From assembly GCF_037975245.1 (NCBI RefSeq), contig NC_092577.1, positions 7,285,001 to 7,349,000 on the forward strand: 64,000 bases of DNA, given 5' to 3'. A program made the position numbers and the translations under genes. Source of the DNA: Apostichopus japonicus. Taxonomy: Eukaryota > Echinodermata > Holothuroidea > Aspidochirotida > Stichopodidae. The notes below the pieces were generated by a model. That model was not told the DNA's origin, searched no databases, and worked only from the letters and a program-made list of their open reading frames with translations. Below are positions 12,400-25,100 of the stretch, one piece after another (positions within the stretch are counted from its first letter, which is position 1; every line of letters begins with the position of its first letter).

Positions 12400-13069
12400 C
12401 CTTTTCAAGTTTATATGTCACTTGGTGGTCGTTCCCCACAAACACCACTACCCCTCGAGGATTGTCCTCCACCTCCCCTCCCCTAGACCACACGCACACC
12501 ACCACTCCTCATGATTTACAACTTTTCCGTCGTCCCTGGTAGGTCGAGGACAACGGACAAAAACCTATTCCATCTATATAGACAGGGATCTTTCAGTATT
12601 ATTGGAAAAGAGAATTGAATCATGTTATACCATGTCATCGTCGTGTTATCATGTCCTTCGATGAGACAGAACAATACACGATATCTATCGGATTATTCAA
12701 CATTTATCAGATATTCAATATCTATCAGATTATTCAATACTCTCACACCCAAGTTTGGTGTTTGATCTGTTTAGTTTCAATGTTCACTCTTTTTCTGAAT
12801 GAGATGGTCTAGCGCGTTGGTGGTCGCTTTTACACCGAGTATGTCATACGCCCTCAATTAGGTTGATAGCAACACACGATTAACTTGGTTATGGTAAAGT
12901 GATGGATATTGTTAGAATAAATATAGCATTTTGAAGGATCAAGTTGCTGAAACAATGTCAGATTAATTAGATATGTTAATTATTATCTCGCAAGTAACGA
13001 TGAACTGAAGTTCTACACGCAATGTAATGAAGTCACAAAATAGAGTCGTTCGATATTTGATCCAGTCAT
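12400..13069. other. Non-coding DNA
   Basis: C-rich stretch at about 12430-12500, otherwise AT-rich. No gene or element ends recognised. Confidence 0.4.
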
Positions 13070-13395
13070 TTTGATTTCAATGGGCCTTTCCAGCGTCCTA
13101 TCCAATGGTGCTGTCATATAAGTCCTAATAAGACAATTATAATATAAGATAATCAAGATAAGATAAGAAAAAAAGGTAAGGTAATTAAAGTGAAAACTGG
13201 TGTCACCAAGCCCCCCCCCTCACCCCCCCAAAAAAAAACGGAAAACCGTGTTTTCTGATCACTTTGAGCCTCGTTGCTGTGTTTGCGAGAGCTGACACTC
13301 TGGAATCAAAAAATGACGATCTGTTCTCTCCTAAAGCTGGTTTGTGTATATATGACACTATCAGATTATATTTACCAATAACAACAGGTTAAAGT

Positions 13396-15040
13396 CAGTG
13401 GCGTCGCCAAGGGGGGCCAGGGGGGCACGTGCCCCCTGGAAATCCCAGTGCCCCCCGAGTGCCCCCCCCCCCCATCTGAGATTTGGGTTGGTAAAAAAAT
13501 ATATATATATTTTGTTATATTCAACTCCCATCATCTGAGTTGGTTTTTCATAAGGGTATCGAAGTCGTGACCTGCGCCATCACAACAGGTGTCGATATTT
13601 ACATTGAATGTGTCAGTGCTCACGCCATACCAGCGGATATACACGTCCGCTTCGCGAGCTACATGACTGTGAGAAGGGAGGGTACTGCAATATGTTGCCT
13701 TGGTCTGAGGTTGACAGGTTAGGAGCTGATGAAATGTGAGAATGTGAGGGTCCGCAGGCACCATACTTGCCTATATTTGTGGACCCATATGGCCTATATT
13801 TGTGGACCCACAACCCTGTTGTGTAGGGGGTGCAGGGGTCATTTGAGGTTAGATGCTTGTAGGAACAAATGGCGAATGTTCACACCTGCATACTGAGCCA
13901 TACTCGATGTGTGATCAAACTTTGGATTGCATGGTGAGATCCCTGATAGGAGCCAATAACGATGCTGGAACCTGTTACATCTTAACAGATAATGGGCGAA
14001 AACGAGAAAGACAAGAAAGGAGTCGGGGGTCATGCACACATTAATTCAACAAATGTAGGTTCTATTGATATAGGGTTAGGCGTAATATCGACAGCATGTG
14101 GTTCATATCCTCTGCAAAATTCTGCCCCTTGTTAAAATCATTACCTCAAAAATGGCAATTTCTGGAGATATCTTCAGATCGAATTTAGCATCAAATGTGG
14201 CAGCATTTTGCATCTAGCCCATCCTCCGTATGCGAAAATTTTCCAAAGGGGAGGGGGCAGTGGCGGCGGAACAGGGGGGCTTGGGGGGCTCAGCCCCCAA
14301 TGAAAAAGTTGAGGGGGCAAATGCATGATAAGCCCCCCCCCCCAATATTTACCAAGGCTCCGAAACGTGCATCTGCCCATTTTTCAATGCATACTTGTCG
14401 ATCTGTCCGATGCACACGTATACTATATAGGTGTAATAATTTTAGTAAATGCTGGGGGACCCTCGGCCCGTCCCCTGGCTATAGACAACATTGTCACCCC
14501 AACCGCGTCTGCACGCCCCGTGAAAAGTGGAAGCAGTGAGTGTGAGTACCGGTAAGCGCAACACAACTTCGTCTTAGGCCAATGACTTGCTTCATTTCAG
14601 CCAGTACTCCAACATCCCCTTACTATACTCAAAAACGTCTTTGCGAGTACACTACGAGTAATAGCTACTCTCTTAAAACACCATCGAATATACAAATTAC
14701 AATGTTTTTACAGACTTTTACGTGCAATCTGAGAAATTGCAGGCTTGAGACCCATATTTTAGGGCTAGGTATTCGCAGCATAAAACACTCGGGAAGTGCC
14801 GTTTCCGGCCATCTGGGGGTTTGAAAAACCCAAAAATTTCTTGTACGCTCCGCGCCAACCGATGGTGGCGCTCCTCTTAGATAGTCTCTACACATTAGCC
14901 CCCCCCCAATACTTTTCCCGTTCTGCCGCGCCTGGAGGGGGCGCCCCCTCCCCTTAGACCCCTCCCCCAGGACGGCGATCCGTATCCACCAAAGTGCACC
15001 CCCTGTGCCCCCCAGACTGGAAAGTCTGGTGACGCCACTG
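13396..15040. mobile_element. hAT-like element with exact 8-bp TSD and an inner nested element
   Basis: Left end CAGTGGCGTCGCCA, right end TGGTGACGCCACTG, flanked by GTTAAAGT at 13388-13395 and 15041-15048. The paralogous site near 50345-50360 lacks the insertion and reads through as a related TTTAAAG sequence, which supports both borders. There is no transposase. The element at 14258-14934 has jumped into it. Confidence 0.85.
14258..14934. mobile_element. Nested hAT-like element
   Basis: Starts CAGTGGCGGCGGAAC and ends GTTCTGCCGCGCCTG, with GAGGGGG on both sides (14251-14257 and 14935-14941). Core-segment copy 5 lies at about 14780-14885. The flanking duplication is low in complexity, so the borders may be off by a base. 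Confidence 0.65.
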
Positions 15041-15733
15041 GTTAAAGTTAGTCGGTGTATATATGACACTATCATATTATATTTACCAATAACAGCAGGT
15101 TCAATGCTCGTAACCGCACATCAGTTTAATCTCTGCGGAAGAAAAATTCACCACCACCAACAGCAAAAAGCTAAGATTTAAAGAGCCACGGAAGTATTTC
15201 CGAAAGAACTTCCGCGAAGAGACTGATCTAGGGATAATGTCGAGCGCCCTGTAAAATAAAGATTTACAGCAGATCTAGAAACTTGAAACATTTCGTGTTA
15301 GTCAAAACGTATATCCAACTTTAAATTATTATCTTATGTATCATACTCTTTTTATTCCACTTTTATTTGTCCAGAACTTGTGTTCATGCTTTGATTAACT
15401 ATTTGCCATGTCTATGAAACACAGTTTTGTGTAAATTCGTTTGCGCATTAGTTTGATATAAACGTAGTCTACAAACTACACGAAATATTATATTTTAAAA
15501 GAGAATGAGTGTAATGAATATCGGATAACGGATATCGATTTTAGTGCGATATATTTGTAGTTAACACACACTTTATATTTGTTTTGGACATGTCACATAA
15601 GTTATTTCTAGTACTGCAAAAGCGTTGCTGCTACGCAGAAAGATATCGAGCGTAGAAGCGTAGTACAAAATCTCTGGTAGTAATGTATGAGTGACGTTGC
15701 TCGTGTCAATATGTTACAATAAATCACTGTAAG

Positions 15734-16016
15734 CATAGGCGTACGAGGCGGGGGGGGGGGCAGGGGGGCAGACTGCCCCCCCCCCAAATTTCCAGAGGAC
15801 AAGAAATTCGGGCAAAAGTCCTGAAAAATTCGGGCAGCCTAAGAGGAGAAAAAAAAATATGTATATATATATATATTTTTTTTCTCCCCTTAGGCTGCCC
15901 GAATTTTTCAGGACTATTGCCCGAATTTCTTGAAAAAAAATATACATATATTTACATATATTTTTTTCTCCTCTTAGGCTGCCCGAATTTTTCAGGACTT
16001 TTGCTATAAATATATA

Positions 16017-16076
<60 letters not shown>

Positions 16077-16080
16077 TGCA
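15734..16080. mobile_element. Fragment of the GCATAGGCGTACGAGGC element family with hairpin
   Basis: The left border GCATAGGCGTACGAGGC resembles the border of the complete element at 54303. Bases 15800-15932 form a long inverted repeat with arms of about 60 bases (motifs AAGAAATTCGGGCA and CCTGAAAAATTCGGGCAGCC), followed by a third partial arm at 15961-16005 and a TA tract to about 16072. A convincing right border was not found. Confidence 0.5.
16012..16072. repeat. (TA)n microsatellite
   Basis: About 60 bases of nearly pure TA. Confidence 0.9.
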
Positions 16081-16232
16081 GTAGCTTGCCCGGCAAATCC
16101 AAGATTTTCTTTATTTAGCATCATGATTCCCGAATATTTCCGTGTAACACCACCGTAAGCGCAGTTCATCTGGGCTACCACGCTTTTTGCACGATCATTT
16201 TTTTTCCTAACTAGTCAATTGTATACCTAGAC

Positions 16233-16885
16233 CAAGGGCAGCGGAACCGGGGGGCACAGGGGGCACGTGCCCCCCCCCCCCCACTTTTCCTCAGGTTAAA
16301 ATTGTGCCGTTTTTCTGCATAAAAAGTGAGGTGCCTCAAGTTAGCAAGAGGCCAGGGAACCAGAATGAACACTCGGGAAGGGCCGTTTCCGGCCATCTGA
16401 GGGGTTTGTTAAACCAAAAATTTTCTAGTACGCTCCGCGCCAACTAATGGTGGCGCTCCGCTCACATAGCCGTGCACACAACTTTGCAAATCCTGGCTAA
16501 GCCCGTGACTTTTAATGAATTTCTGTGCGTCAAACTCAAAGCTATTTCGAATGGAAAAAAATTGTTTTAGATATAAACAAGAAAAAAACTCTAATTCGGA
16601 AGATTCCTACATTAGCAACAAGCAAAATATCACCTCATTTTGTCTCAAAAGAAAACTTGTTCCTTGTTTCCCAATTTGCGCATTGGATATTGCAGTGCTA
16701 GTATGAATATTTTCCTTTGGGGGGGGGGGGGGGCGTTGATGGAGTGATGTGTACATACAAATAAGATAATACAATAAGAGTTATAAAGGGTACTAAATAT
16801 CAAGCTGCATCAGTCCAATCAAATTTCTGCAAAGTGCCCTTTGATGTCGGTGCCCCCAAGATTAAAAGTGCTTCCGCCGCCCTTG
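16233..16885. mobile_element. hAT-like element with 7-bp near-TSD
   Basis: Starts CAAGGGCAGCGGAACC and ends GCTTCCGCCGCCCTTG. The flanks CCTAGAC (16226-16232) and CCTGGAC (16886-16892) differ at one base. Core-segment copy 6 occupies about 16330-16480. There is no coding frame. Confidence 0.6.
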
Positions 16886-17269
16886 CCTGGACACCTCCGA
16901 CATGAGTGTATATAAGAAACATTTTCTTTTTCATGGATGGTGGGGGGGGGGGTGGGGGTGCCTACAGGCCTAGAGGTACAGGTTTATCATATTCTTTGTT
17001 ATATTTTATACTTTTTTTGTGAGACAAATTGCAGTCTCACCCGACACAGCGACATTATCCCGCCTACGTGTCGTTGAACAATGTATGTTTTTTTGGAGGT
17101 AGCTGAGTACTGTGTTAAAATAATAAATAAGGTAACTATAGGAGCTTAAAAAATATACTGTCCCATTTTTCCCCTTCAAAGTGATGTTACCATTTATTCT
17201 TCTTCTAATATTCCAAATTTTTGGGGAAGTGTAAATTTCTAAAACGTGAGATTATAAAATAAAGAATGT

Positions 17270-17440
17270 TTAGATGCAACTTGCAAGGCCTCAGAAGTGC
17301 CGTTTCCGGCAATCTGAGAGGCATTGTGTGCCAAAAATTTTCTTGTACGCTACGCGCCAACCGACGGTGGCGCTCCGCTTGTCACGGGAACTTTCGGGCA
17401 CAAAAAGTTCTGCCCCCCAAACTGAAATGGTCCCGTACGC
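17270..17440 (+). repeat. Shared core segment, copy 7, ending in a family terminus
   Basis: Contains GTGCCGTTTCCGGCAATCTG and GCGCCAACCGACGGTGGCGC and ends CCCGTACGCCTATG at about 17437, a terminus of the GCATAGGCGTA family. The matching left end was not identified. Confidence 0.55.
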
Positions 17441-17441
17441 C

Positions 17442-17735
17442 TATGGATACAAAGTTATCCTTGTACTCATACTACTCACTTCCACTGGTGCTTTTATTAA
17501 TGATGAACTAAGAAAGCTTACTCGAAGAACCACTTGAAATTAGATACATTTATCTACGGCAATTATTTATCCACTACTCCATGTTACATCGGTCTACATA
17601 CATTTATCTGCGGTATTTCACTATTCACTACTCCATGTTACACCGGTCTACATATATTTATCAACGGCATTTTTTATCTACTACTCCATGTTACATCGGC
17701 ATACATTTATCATGTCTTACAGTGTCCTTCTTGAA
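17442..17735 (+). repeat. Degenerate extra copy of the 54-bp array lead-in
   Basis: Starts GGATACAAAGTTATCC and runs through GAAAGCTTACTCGAAGAACC into about three diverged 54-bp units. It is a tandem partial duplicate of the lead-in beginning near 17747. Confidence 0.7.
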
Positions 17736-20700
17736 CAAAATGATTTTGGATACAAAGTTATCTACTGGTGGACTTGTGTTGTCCTGTCCTTGTACTCTTA
17801 CTACTCACTTCCACATGTGCTGTTTTACTGATAAAATGAGAAAGCTTACTCGAAGAACCACTTGAAATTATACTTATTTATTTACGGCATATCTTTACTC
17901 CTCCATGTTACACCGGTTTACATACATTTATCTACGTCATTTCTTTATCTACTACTGCATGTTACACCGGTCTACATACATTTATCTGCGTCATTTCTTT
18001 ATCTACTACTCCATGTTACACCGGTCTACATACATTTATCTGCGGCATTTCTTTATCTACTACTCCATGTTACACCGGTCTACATACATTTATCTACGTC
18101 ATTTATTTATCTACTACTCCATGTTACACCGGTCTACATACATTTATCTGCGTCATTTCTTTATCTACTACTGCATGTTACACCGGTCTACATACATTTA
18201 TCTACGTCATTTCTTTATCTACTACTGCATGTTACACCGGTCTACATACATTTATCTGCGGCATTTCTTTATCTACTACTCCATGTTACACCGGTCTACA
18301 TGCATTTATCTACGGCATTTCTTTATCTACTACTCCATGTTACACCGGTCTACATACATTTATCTACGTCATTTCTTTATCTACTCCTCCATGTTACACC
18401 GGTCTACATACATTTATCTGCAGCATTTCTTTATCTACTACTCCATGTTACACCGGTCTACATACATTTATCTACGTCATTTCTTTATCTACTCCTCCAT
18501 GTTACACCGGTCTACATACATTTATCTGCGGCATTTATTTATCTACTACTCCATGTTACACCGGTCTACATACATTTATGTACGGCATTTCTTTATCTAC
18601 TACTCCATGTTACACCGGTCTACATACATTTATGTACGGCATTTCTTTATCTACTACTCCATGTTACACCGGTCTACATACATTTATCTGCGTCATTTCT
18701 TTATCTACTACTCCATGTTACACCGGTCTACATACATTTATCTACGTCATTTCTTTATCTACTCCTCCATGTTACACCGGTCTACATACATTTATCTGCG
18801 GCATTTATTTATCTACTACTCCATGTTACACCGGTCTACATACATTTATGTACGGCATTTCTTTGTCTACTACTCCATGTTACACCGGTCTACATACATT
18901 TATCTACGTCATTTCTTTATTTACTACTCCATGTTACACCGGTCTACATACATTTATCTGCGGCATTTCTTTATCTACTACTGCATGTTACACCGGTCTA
19001 CATACATTTATCTACGGCATTTCTTTATCTACTCCTCCATGTTACACCGGTCTACATACATTTATCTGCGGCATTTCTTTATCTACTCCTCCATGTTACA
19101 CCGGTCTACATACATTTATCTACGTCATTTCTTTATCTACTACTCCATGTTACACCGGTCTACATACATTTATCTACGTCATTTCTTTATCTACTACTCC
19201 ATGTTACACCGGTCTACACACATTTATCTACGTCATTTCTTTATCTACTACTCCATGTTACACCAGTCTACATACATTTATCTACGTCATTTCTTTATTT
19301 ACTACTCCATGTTACACCGGTCTACATACATTTATCTACGTCATTTCTTTATTTACTACTCCATGTTACACCGGTCTACATACATTTATGTACGGCATTT
19401 CTTTATCTACTACTCCATGTTACACCGGTCTACATACATTTATCTGCGGCATTTCTTTATTTACTACTCCATGTTACACCGGTCTACATACATTTATCTA
19501 CGTCATTTCTTTATTTACTACTCCATGTTACATCGGTCTACATACATTTATCTACGTCATTTATTTATCTACTACTGCATGTTACACCGGTCTACATACA
19601 TTTATCTACGGCATTTCTTTATCTACTCCTCCATGTTACACCGGTCTACATACATTTATCTGCGGCATTTCTTTATCTACTCCTCCATGTTACACCGGTC
19701 TACATACATTTATCTACGGCATTTCTTTATCTACTACTCCATGTTACACTGGTCTACATACATTTATGTACGGCATTTCTTTATCTACTACTCCATGTTA
19801 CACCGGTCTACATACATTTATCTGCGGCATTTCTTTATCTACTACTCCATGTTACACCGGTCTACATACATTTATCTGCGGCATTTCTTTATCTACTACT
19901 CCATGTTACACCGGTCTACATACATGAATCTACGTCATTTCTTTATCTACTACTGCATGTTACACCGGTCTACATACATTTATCTACGTCATTTCTTTAT
20001 CTACTACTCCATGTTACACCGGTCTACATACATGTATCTACCTCATTTCTTTATTTACTACTCCATGTTACACTCGTCCACTCAGTCTTTATTTAGCCTC
20101 AAGAGAAACACTCCAAGAGAGTTCCCTTCGACAGACTTAACGGGGCCTGGGTTATCTTACCTTATAAGTGTTTAGTGTATAAGTGTTTAGTTAGATAAGC
20201 CAGTGATAATAAATAAGTTTACTGTAATATATGCTAGCAAATATTAAAGGTCAATTGAGACGAATTGGTAAGATAGGGAGTCACGATCGTGTCTTTGATT
20301 TTGATTGTATAACAGTGAAAGGAACAGAGGGCAGCACAGCTAAATAGCACGTCAAAATGTGACGTCATGTTAATCCATGATTCATGGCTAGGCAGTATAC
20401 GCTAACGATCCACACTAATACTTAAGAGTGTGAGTGACGGGTGCACAGCATGGAATGTTGCTTAATGGACTGTTGTCGATGGTCTCTGACATGTAGAAAG
20501 ATATATACTTTTACAAACAACTGTATTAATGTTTTGCGTGTCTTTCGTCTTCTTCTTTATGGTTATGATTTGGTGTTTTTGTGGCAATAAGAAATAAAAG
20601 TGTTTTTATTTTCTATTTGGAAATCCGAAAATTTGCCATGTCTCGTACAAAAACGTCCCAAACAAGGTCGGTGGTATAATGTTTTTGCGAAACACATTAT

Positions 20701-22178
20701 ACCTCTATAGTATTCGCTTAACTTGGTCAAGATGTAGAAAAAAGTTACTTCGAAAATATAAACAAATGGCAATTTTTTTACACCAAACATACATACATGG
20801 ATGAACTTACCAGTTTCTTATTTTTATTAGGCCTATGTCTTTTCAATAAATTTAAAATGTCTCCAAATTACCATTGATCAGTGTTCATATTTTCAAAGTC
20901 GTCGTTTTTGCATTGCTATAATATGAACTTGACTTTATACATTAGTACCAAGTCTGTTTCATTAGGCTCCATTGTAATACACAATAAACTTATTATCGGA
21001 GAGACCACGCTTATGTATTTTTTGAAAGCTCTTTTTCGCGCTAAAGCAGTATACAATGACATATAATGTTGATTACCATAAAAATAAATTATTTGGACAT
21101 CAAAGAGAGTAATTCTTTATGTTCGTGCGTTGCCCCCCCCCCCCCCCTCCCACTAACCGCCGTCATCTTTGTCAGTAATGAATTCAAATCATTCTGATTC
21201 ACTTCCTGAAATCTTGTTTACATCTGTATTTTGAGATTTTTAAAATCGTGTCATTCTGACTATTATGTAATACTTACACACTACGAAACTTAATAATGGT
21301 TAAACTTACAACTAGTTGGTTGTTCCTAAATAGCAAGTTCCGAAGCTTTTAGTCCGATACAGGTAGATCTGTGTCCCATAATGTTAATTCTTCTGCATTA
21401 TTGTGCAAACTCTTACACTTTTTGTCTAATTTTAAAGTCCATTTTTATACCACGGTCAAGTGTATTATTGTACTCTTACGTTACATTAGTTTTTGAAAAT
21501 AAACACATGTTCACATATCCGTTAGTGCGTCAATCACCTCCTCGGTTCATAAAACAAATCTGTTAATTAAGCTTAAATTTTATCATCTAAAAGCCTTTCA
21601 CTTTGTAAAGAAAAAGAGTTTAACACAGCATCATTTCAAAATCCACTGATTTACTATTTAGGTTTTTCGTTTCTGCACAGTGTTGGCTGTAATAAACACA
21701 TGAGGAAATAGCTTGATCGTTAGTTCAAAAAGTATCGTTAAACCATATTTACAACTATATAATGTAGGTCTATTGGACAAAACCATGTAACAGTCCACAA
21801 TTAATCCTACGCTATTTGGGGTTAGAATTAAAGTTTAAAAAGTAACAATTTCTTTCAAGTATGTAGCCTGTGGTTTATGACTTACTGTCTTTAAAGTAAT
21901 TAAGTAAACGAATGCATTACATCAGGTGGATGTCAACGGGACAGTGGTTTGATGACCCTTCTATAGTGTCGCAAATTTATCAAGAAATATCCAAAGATAA
22001 TCAAATAGGTACAAACTTCACCCAGGAAAGAAGAATTCGGAAGCGAAGACTATAAAGTATCCGGATAATATGACGTCAAACTGGTACCATTGATAGCTAT
22101 ATACAATCCTCTTCCACCAGCAGTCACGTTCTCAACCCTAAAGCGCTGCACCTTCTTTTAGTCTTGGTGATGAGCTCG
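17720..22178. repeat. Segmental duplication, distal part, copy 1
   Basis: From CAGTGTCCTTCTTGAACAAA to CTAAAGCGCTGCACCTTC this segment matches 58577-62690 in the same orientation. It includes the 54-bp array, its conserved 3' flank (CTCAAGAGAAACACTCCAAG) and about 2 kb of AT-rich sequence. The other copy carries an extra 1-kb LTR-like insertion. Confidence 0.85.
17878..20083 (+). repeat. 54-bp minisatellite, about 40 units, open in all three forward frames
   Basis: The unit runs CATGTTACACCGGTCTACAT, then ACATTTATCTACGTCATTTC, then TTTATCTACTACTC. Variation is mostly at a few positions (ACG/GCG, GTC/GGC, ACT/CCT). As 54 is divisible by three and the unit has no forward stop in any frame, uninterrupted ORFs of 744, 756 and 449 codons arise. 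They translate into 18-residue repeats such as LLLHVTPVYIHLSTSFLY. I regard these as by-products of the repeat and not genes: three frames are equally open and the protein is low in complexity. Confidence 0.9.
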
Positions 22179-25100
22179 CAATAGTCGTCATTTTATTGAG
22201 TTACGTAAAACGAAATAGAACCGAAGGTACCAGCGAGGAGACTTCGAACGAACTTTTCGTAGATTTACAACGCTACGAAAATACGGCCGACATACCTTTG
22301 CTTCATGTACCATGAGCTTAACATCTAACAATAATAATATCATTTTTGAATGAGGAAAATTAAATTAATTATCGTAACAGGAATTAAATCATTTTAACTG
22401 CTATCATCATCAAACTGGAAATAAACCTTCGAAAATTATCACTGTCAACTAAAATAAGTGGTTACAAGCCTATGCTGGAATACGGGAACTGAGCGACGCG
22501 CAGATCTGTATGTTATGTTTATAGATAACGATGATGGAACTCTGGTGACAGGGATCTCTTTGATTTTGATTTGCAGCTTAGCTTGATATTTCAACAAGTT
22601 CCTAATATCGATGGTTCGATCATTTTACACTATCATATCAAATGCTTTAAATTTGCGCATGCGAAATGTTTGTTGTTTAATCCCAGTAAATGGATTAAAA
22701 TATTTCATATATTATTTGATGATGGTACTAAAGAATATAAACTTGGTAATTTCCATTTTCAACATGACAGCAATTTATATTCAAATAGTGCTATAATCAA
22801 TTCAGATATTTAAATGCAATTTAGAAGGTTGGTCAAGAAAAGAGAAAAAAAGGAAAAACAGTAAAGACTACAGCACGTGGTGCTTTAAACATTTCAAATG
22901 AAATTTAACGTCACCAAAAGTATTGTGCTTGCCTGGACATTATACTTTCATGGAGACATTTTTTTATTAGTATTGTCAGTAGTAAAGAAGTTAATTACAC
23001 TAAGATTGTATCGGAATGTACTACAACGCCGACGGCGATTAATTGATGCATTAGCATGACATAGTTTGTTTGAAAAAAAAAAGTTTAAATCGTTTGTAAT
23101 ATCAAGTTAGGTTTGGCTCTGATTTAGATTCCAAGAAACGATTTTCTTCTGGAAATGATGACTAATTTACTTTAATTACGAAAAAGGAATGAGTCACATG
23201 TGAATCTGTATTTGTTCTGGTTTCTGTGTATTCAACACAAATGATAGACAATGACTGCACTAAATAACTCCGCCTCTATCAGAAAGTCTTACCTAATTCA
23301 CTTTGTTCTAATATTTCCTTTTGGGCTTGGGTGGTGATTGATCATCGGAGGATGATCAAAACATAATTTTTAACCATAACATTAATAATACAAGTACTTG
23401 TTAAGCCGATATTTAAATTTATATATTTATCCAAATTGATGATAATAAAGGTCGTTCACAGTTGCTTCTTTTATTAAGAAAATCATGGACTTGTTAAAGG
23501 TAATTAATTCGGGATAGTGTTACTGGTTGATGATGTGAAAATAACCTAGGTCTTGGAGAAGTGAACTATTGCTATAGTGTTAAAACTAATACCGTTTATT
23601 CCAGATTACAAATATTAACAAAGATTTTCATTGGAATGTGTACTCACATGAGATGACGAGAGGTCAACGGGACATTACTTTGACATCCAATATCTGTTAA
23701 TCTCCAAACACTTTCGGGAAGTCAGGAATGTTAAATTACGTACGAACTTCACCATCTGAAAAGAACTAACGATATGCTATAGTTTAAAGTATAAAACCAA
23801 AGTGATCCTCCCGAAAAGTTAAATCCTCTTCATAAGGAATCATTTTCTCAGCCCTCGAAAAAAATGTATAGATCTCTAAAAACTATTGATCCTGAATCCA
23901 TGGTACATCAGTTTGGATTTCGAAAACATTGCGAAATAATCACAAGGTTACATCCTGGGATATTGATCCAACGAGAATAATATTGCACAAACATTTCCAT
24001 GGATGTAGAGCACGATGAGAAGGTTGCAGTGTATTTTAATTGATGTTTGGAAGTAAATATTATTCACCTAAATGGTTACACTATCACCAGCAGTCTCCGT
24101 ACGTTTAATTGTTATTGTATGGAGTTTATGCACGAGCAACGAGCCTATTCAAGCTATCTAAATACAATACTGTATGACTAACAGAACATCTGTTCCTGGA
24201 ATATTCACAAAGCTAAAGCCACCTGCGGTTTTCTTCTCATTCAGAATGGGTTGTTACTCGTATTGTTAAGCTAATCTTACCGGATGTTTCCTCGCATGTC
24301 GAAATTATTCCTGAATCACGTGTATGATATACAAAATATCCACTATTGATGTATTCCAGTTTCACTCTGTCGGAAAAATTGGATTATTGCTCAATACCGG
24401 TCTTGTTTTGAACCGGTATTCTAAGATTTTCAACTAAAAATGAAAGCTTACCGGAAATAAATTGGATTTTGATTACAAATCCGACTGATAATTCGGTTAA
24501 CTAATCGAAGTTTAGCATTGTCAATGAAGATTTTTTGACATATAATGCAGGTTTATCGTTCAAAATGATGAATTAATGACCGATCGACCTAGAAAATCTT
24601 GATCATCGTCCTGTTTTTTAAATTCTGTAAATAAACACAAGTTTGTTCTTTAATTCCTAGCATAACTATATCATTCAAACTAATGTACTAGACAGTTAGC
24701 CCTGTAAATGAAAACTTGTATTCACAACCTATGCACCAAACCAAATCGGTTATCAAAACGAGCACGAGCCCCACCCCCACCCCCCTTACGATGAATGGAA
24801 AAAAGCTTTAACTGTGGTAAGCTGTGTATTACGCTGGTTCCACCTTTGTTTCTCTTGATGTTTATATCTATATCATTATGTTCTTGGAATATTCATTATT
24901 GTGAACAATCAACAATTAACGAACGTCAGGGCGGCCCTTTCGATCTCAAATAAACATGGATGATCTAAATAATCCTACAACCTCTATATGTCTATCCTGA
25001 CCGTACTCCACAGTCTTCATCTTACGATACCTTTGTTATAATCAGAAAAAAAAAGTTGTGCCCTTCCCCAGTGAGTCGCAAACGTTATTGTTTTTAGAGG

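Larger units (their letters stand above)
10640..15730. repeat. Segmental duplication, proximal part, copy 1
   Basis: Blocks at 10640-11130, 11925-12400, 13070-13390 and 15110-15730 match, in the same order and orientation, blocks at 48500-49100, 49785-49855, 50150-50340 and 50400-51050. The gaps in this copy are explained by transposon insertions (11134-11924 and 13396-15040) and a local tandem expansion. The match is high by eye; I did not compute identity. Confidence 0.8.

Noticed and set aside
17862-20175. Long ORFs of 744-756 codons as genuine repeat proteins
   Set aside because: All three forward frames are open because of the 54-bp unit; no start context, domain or signal favours one.
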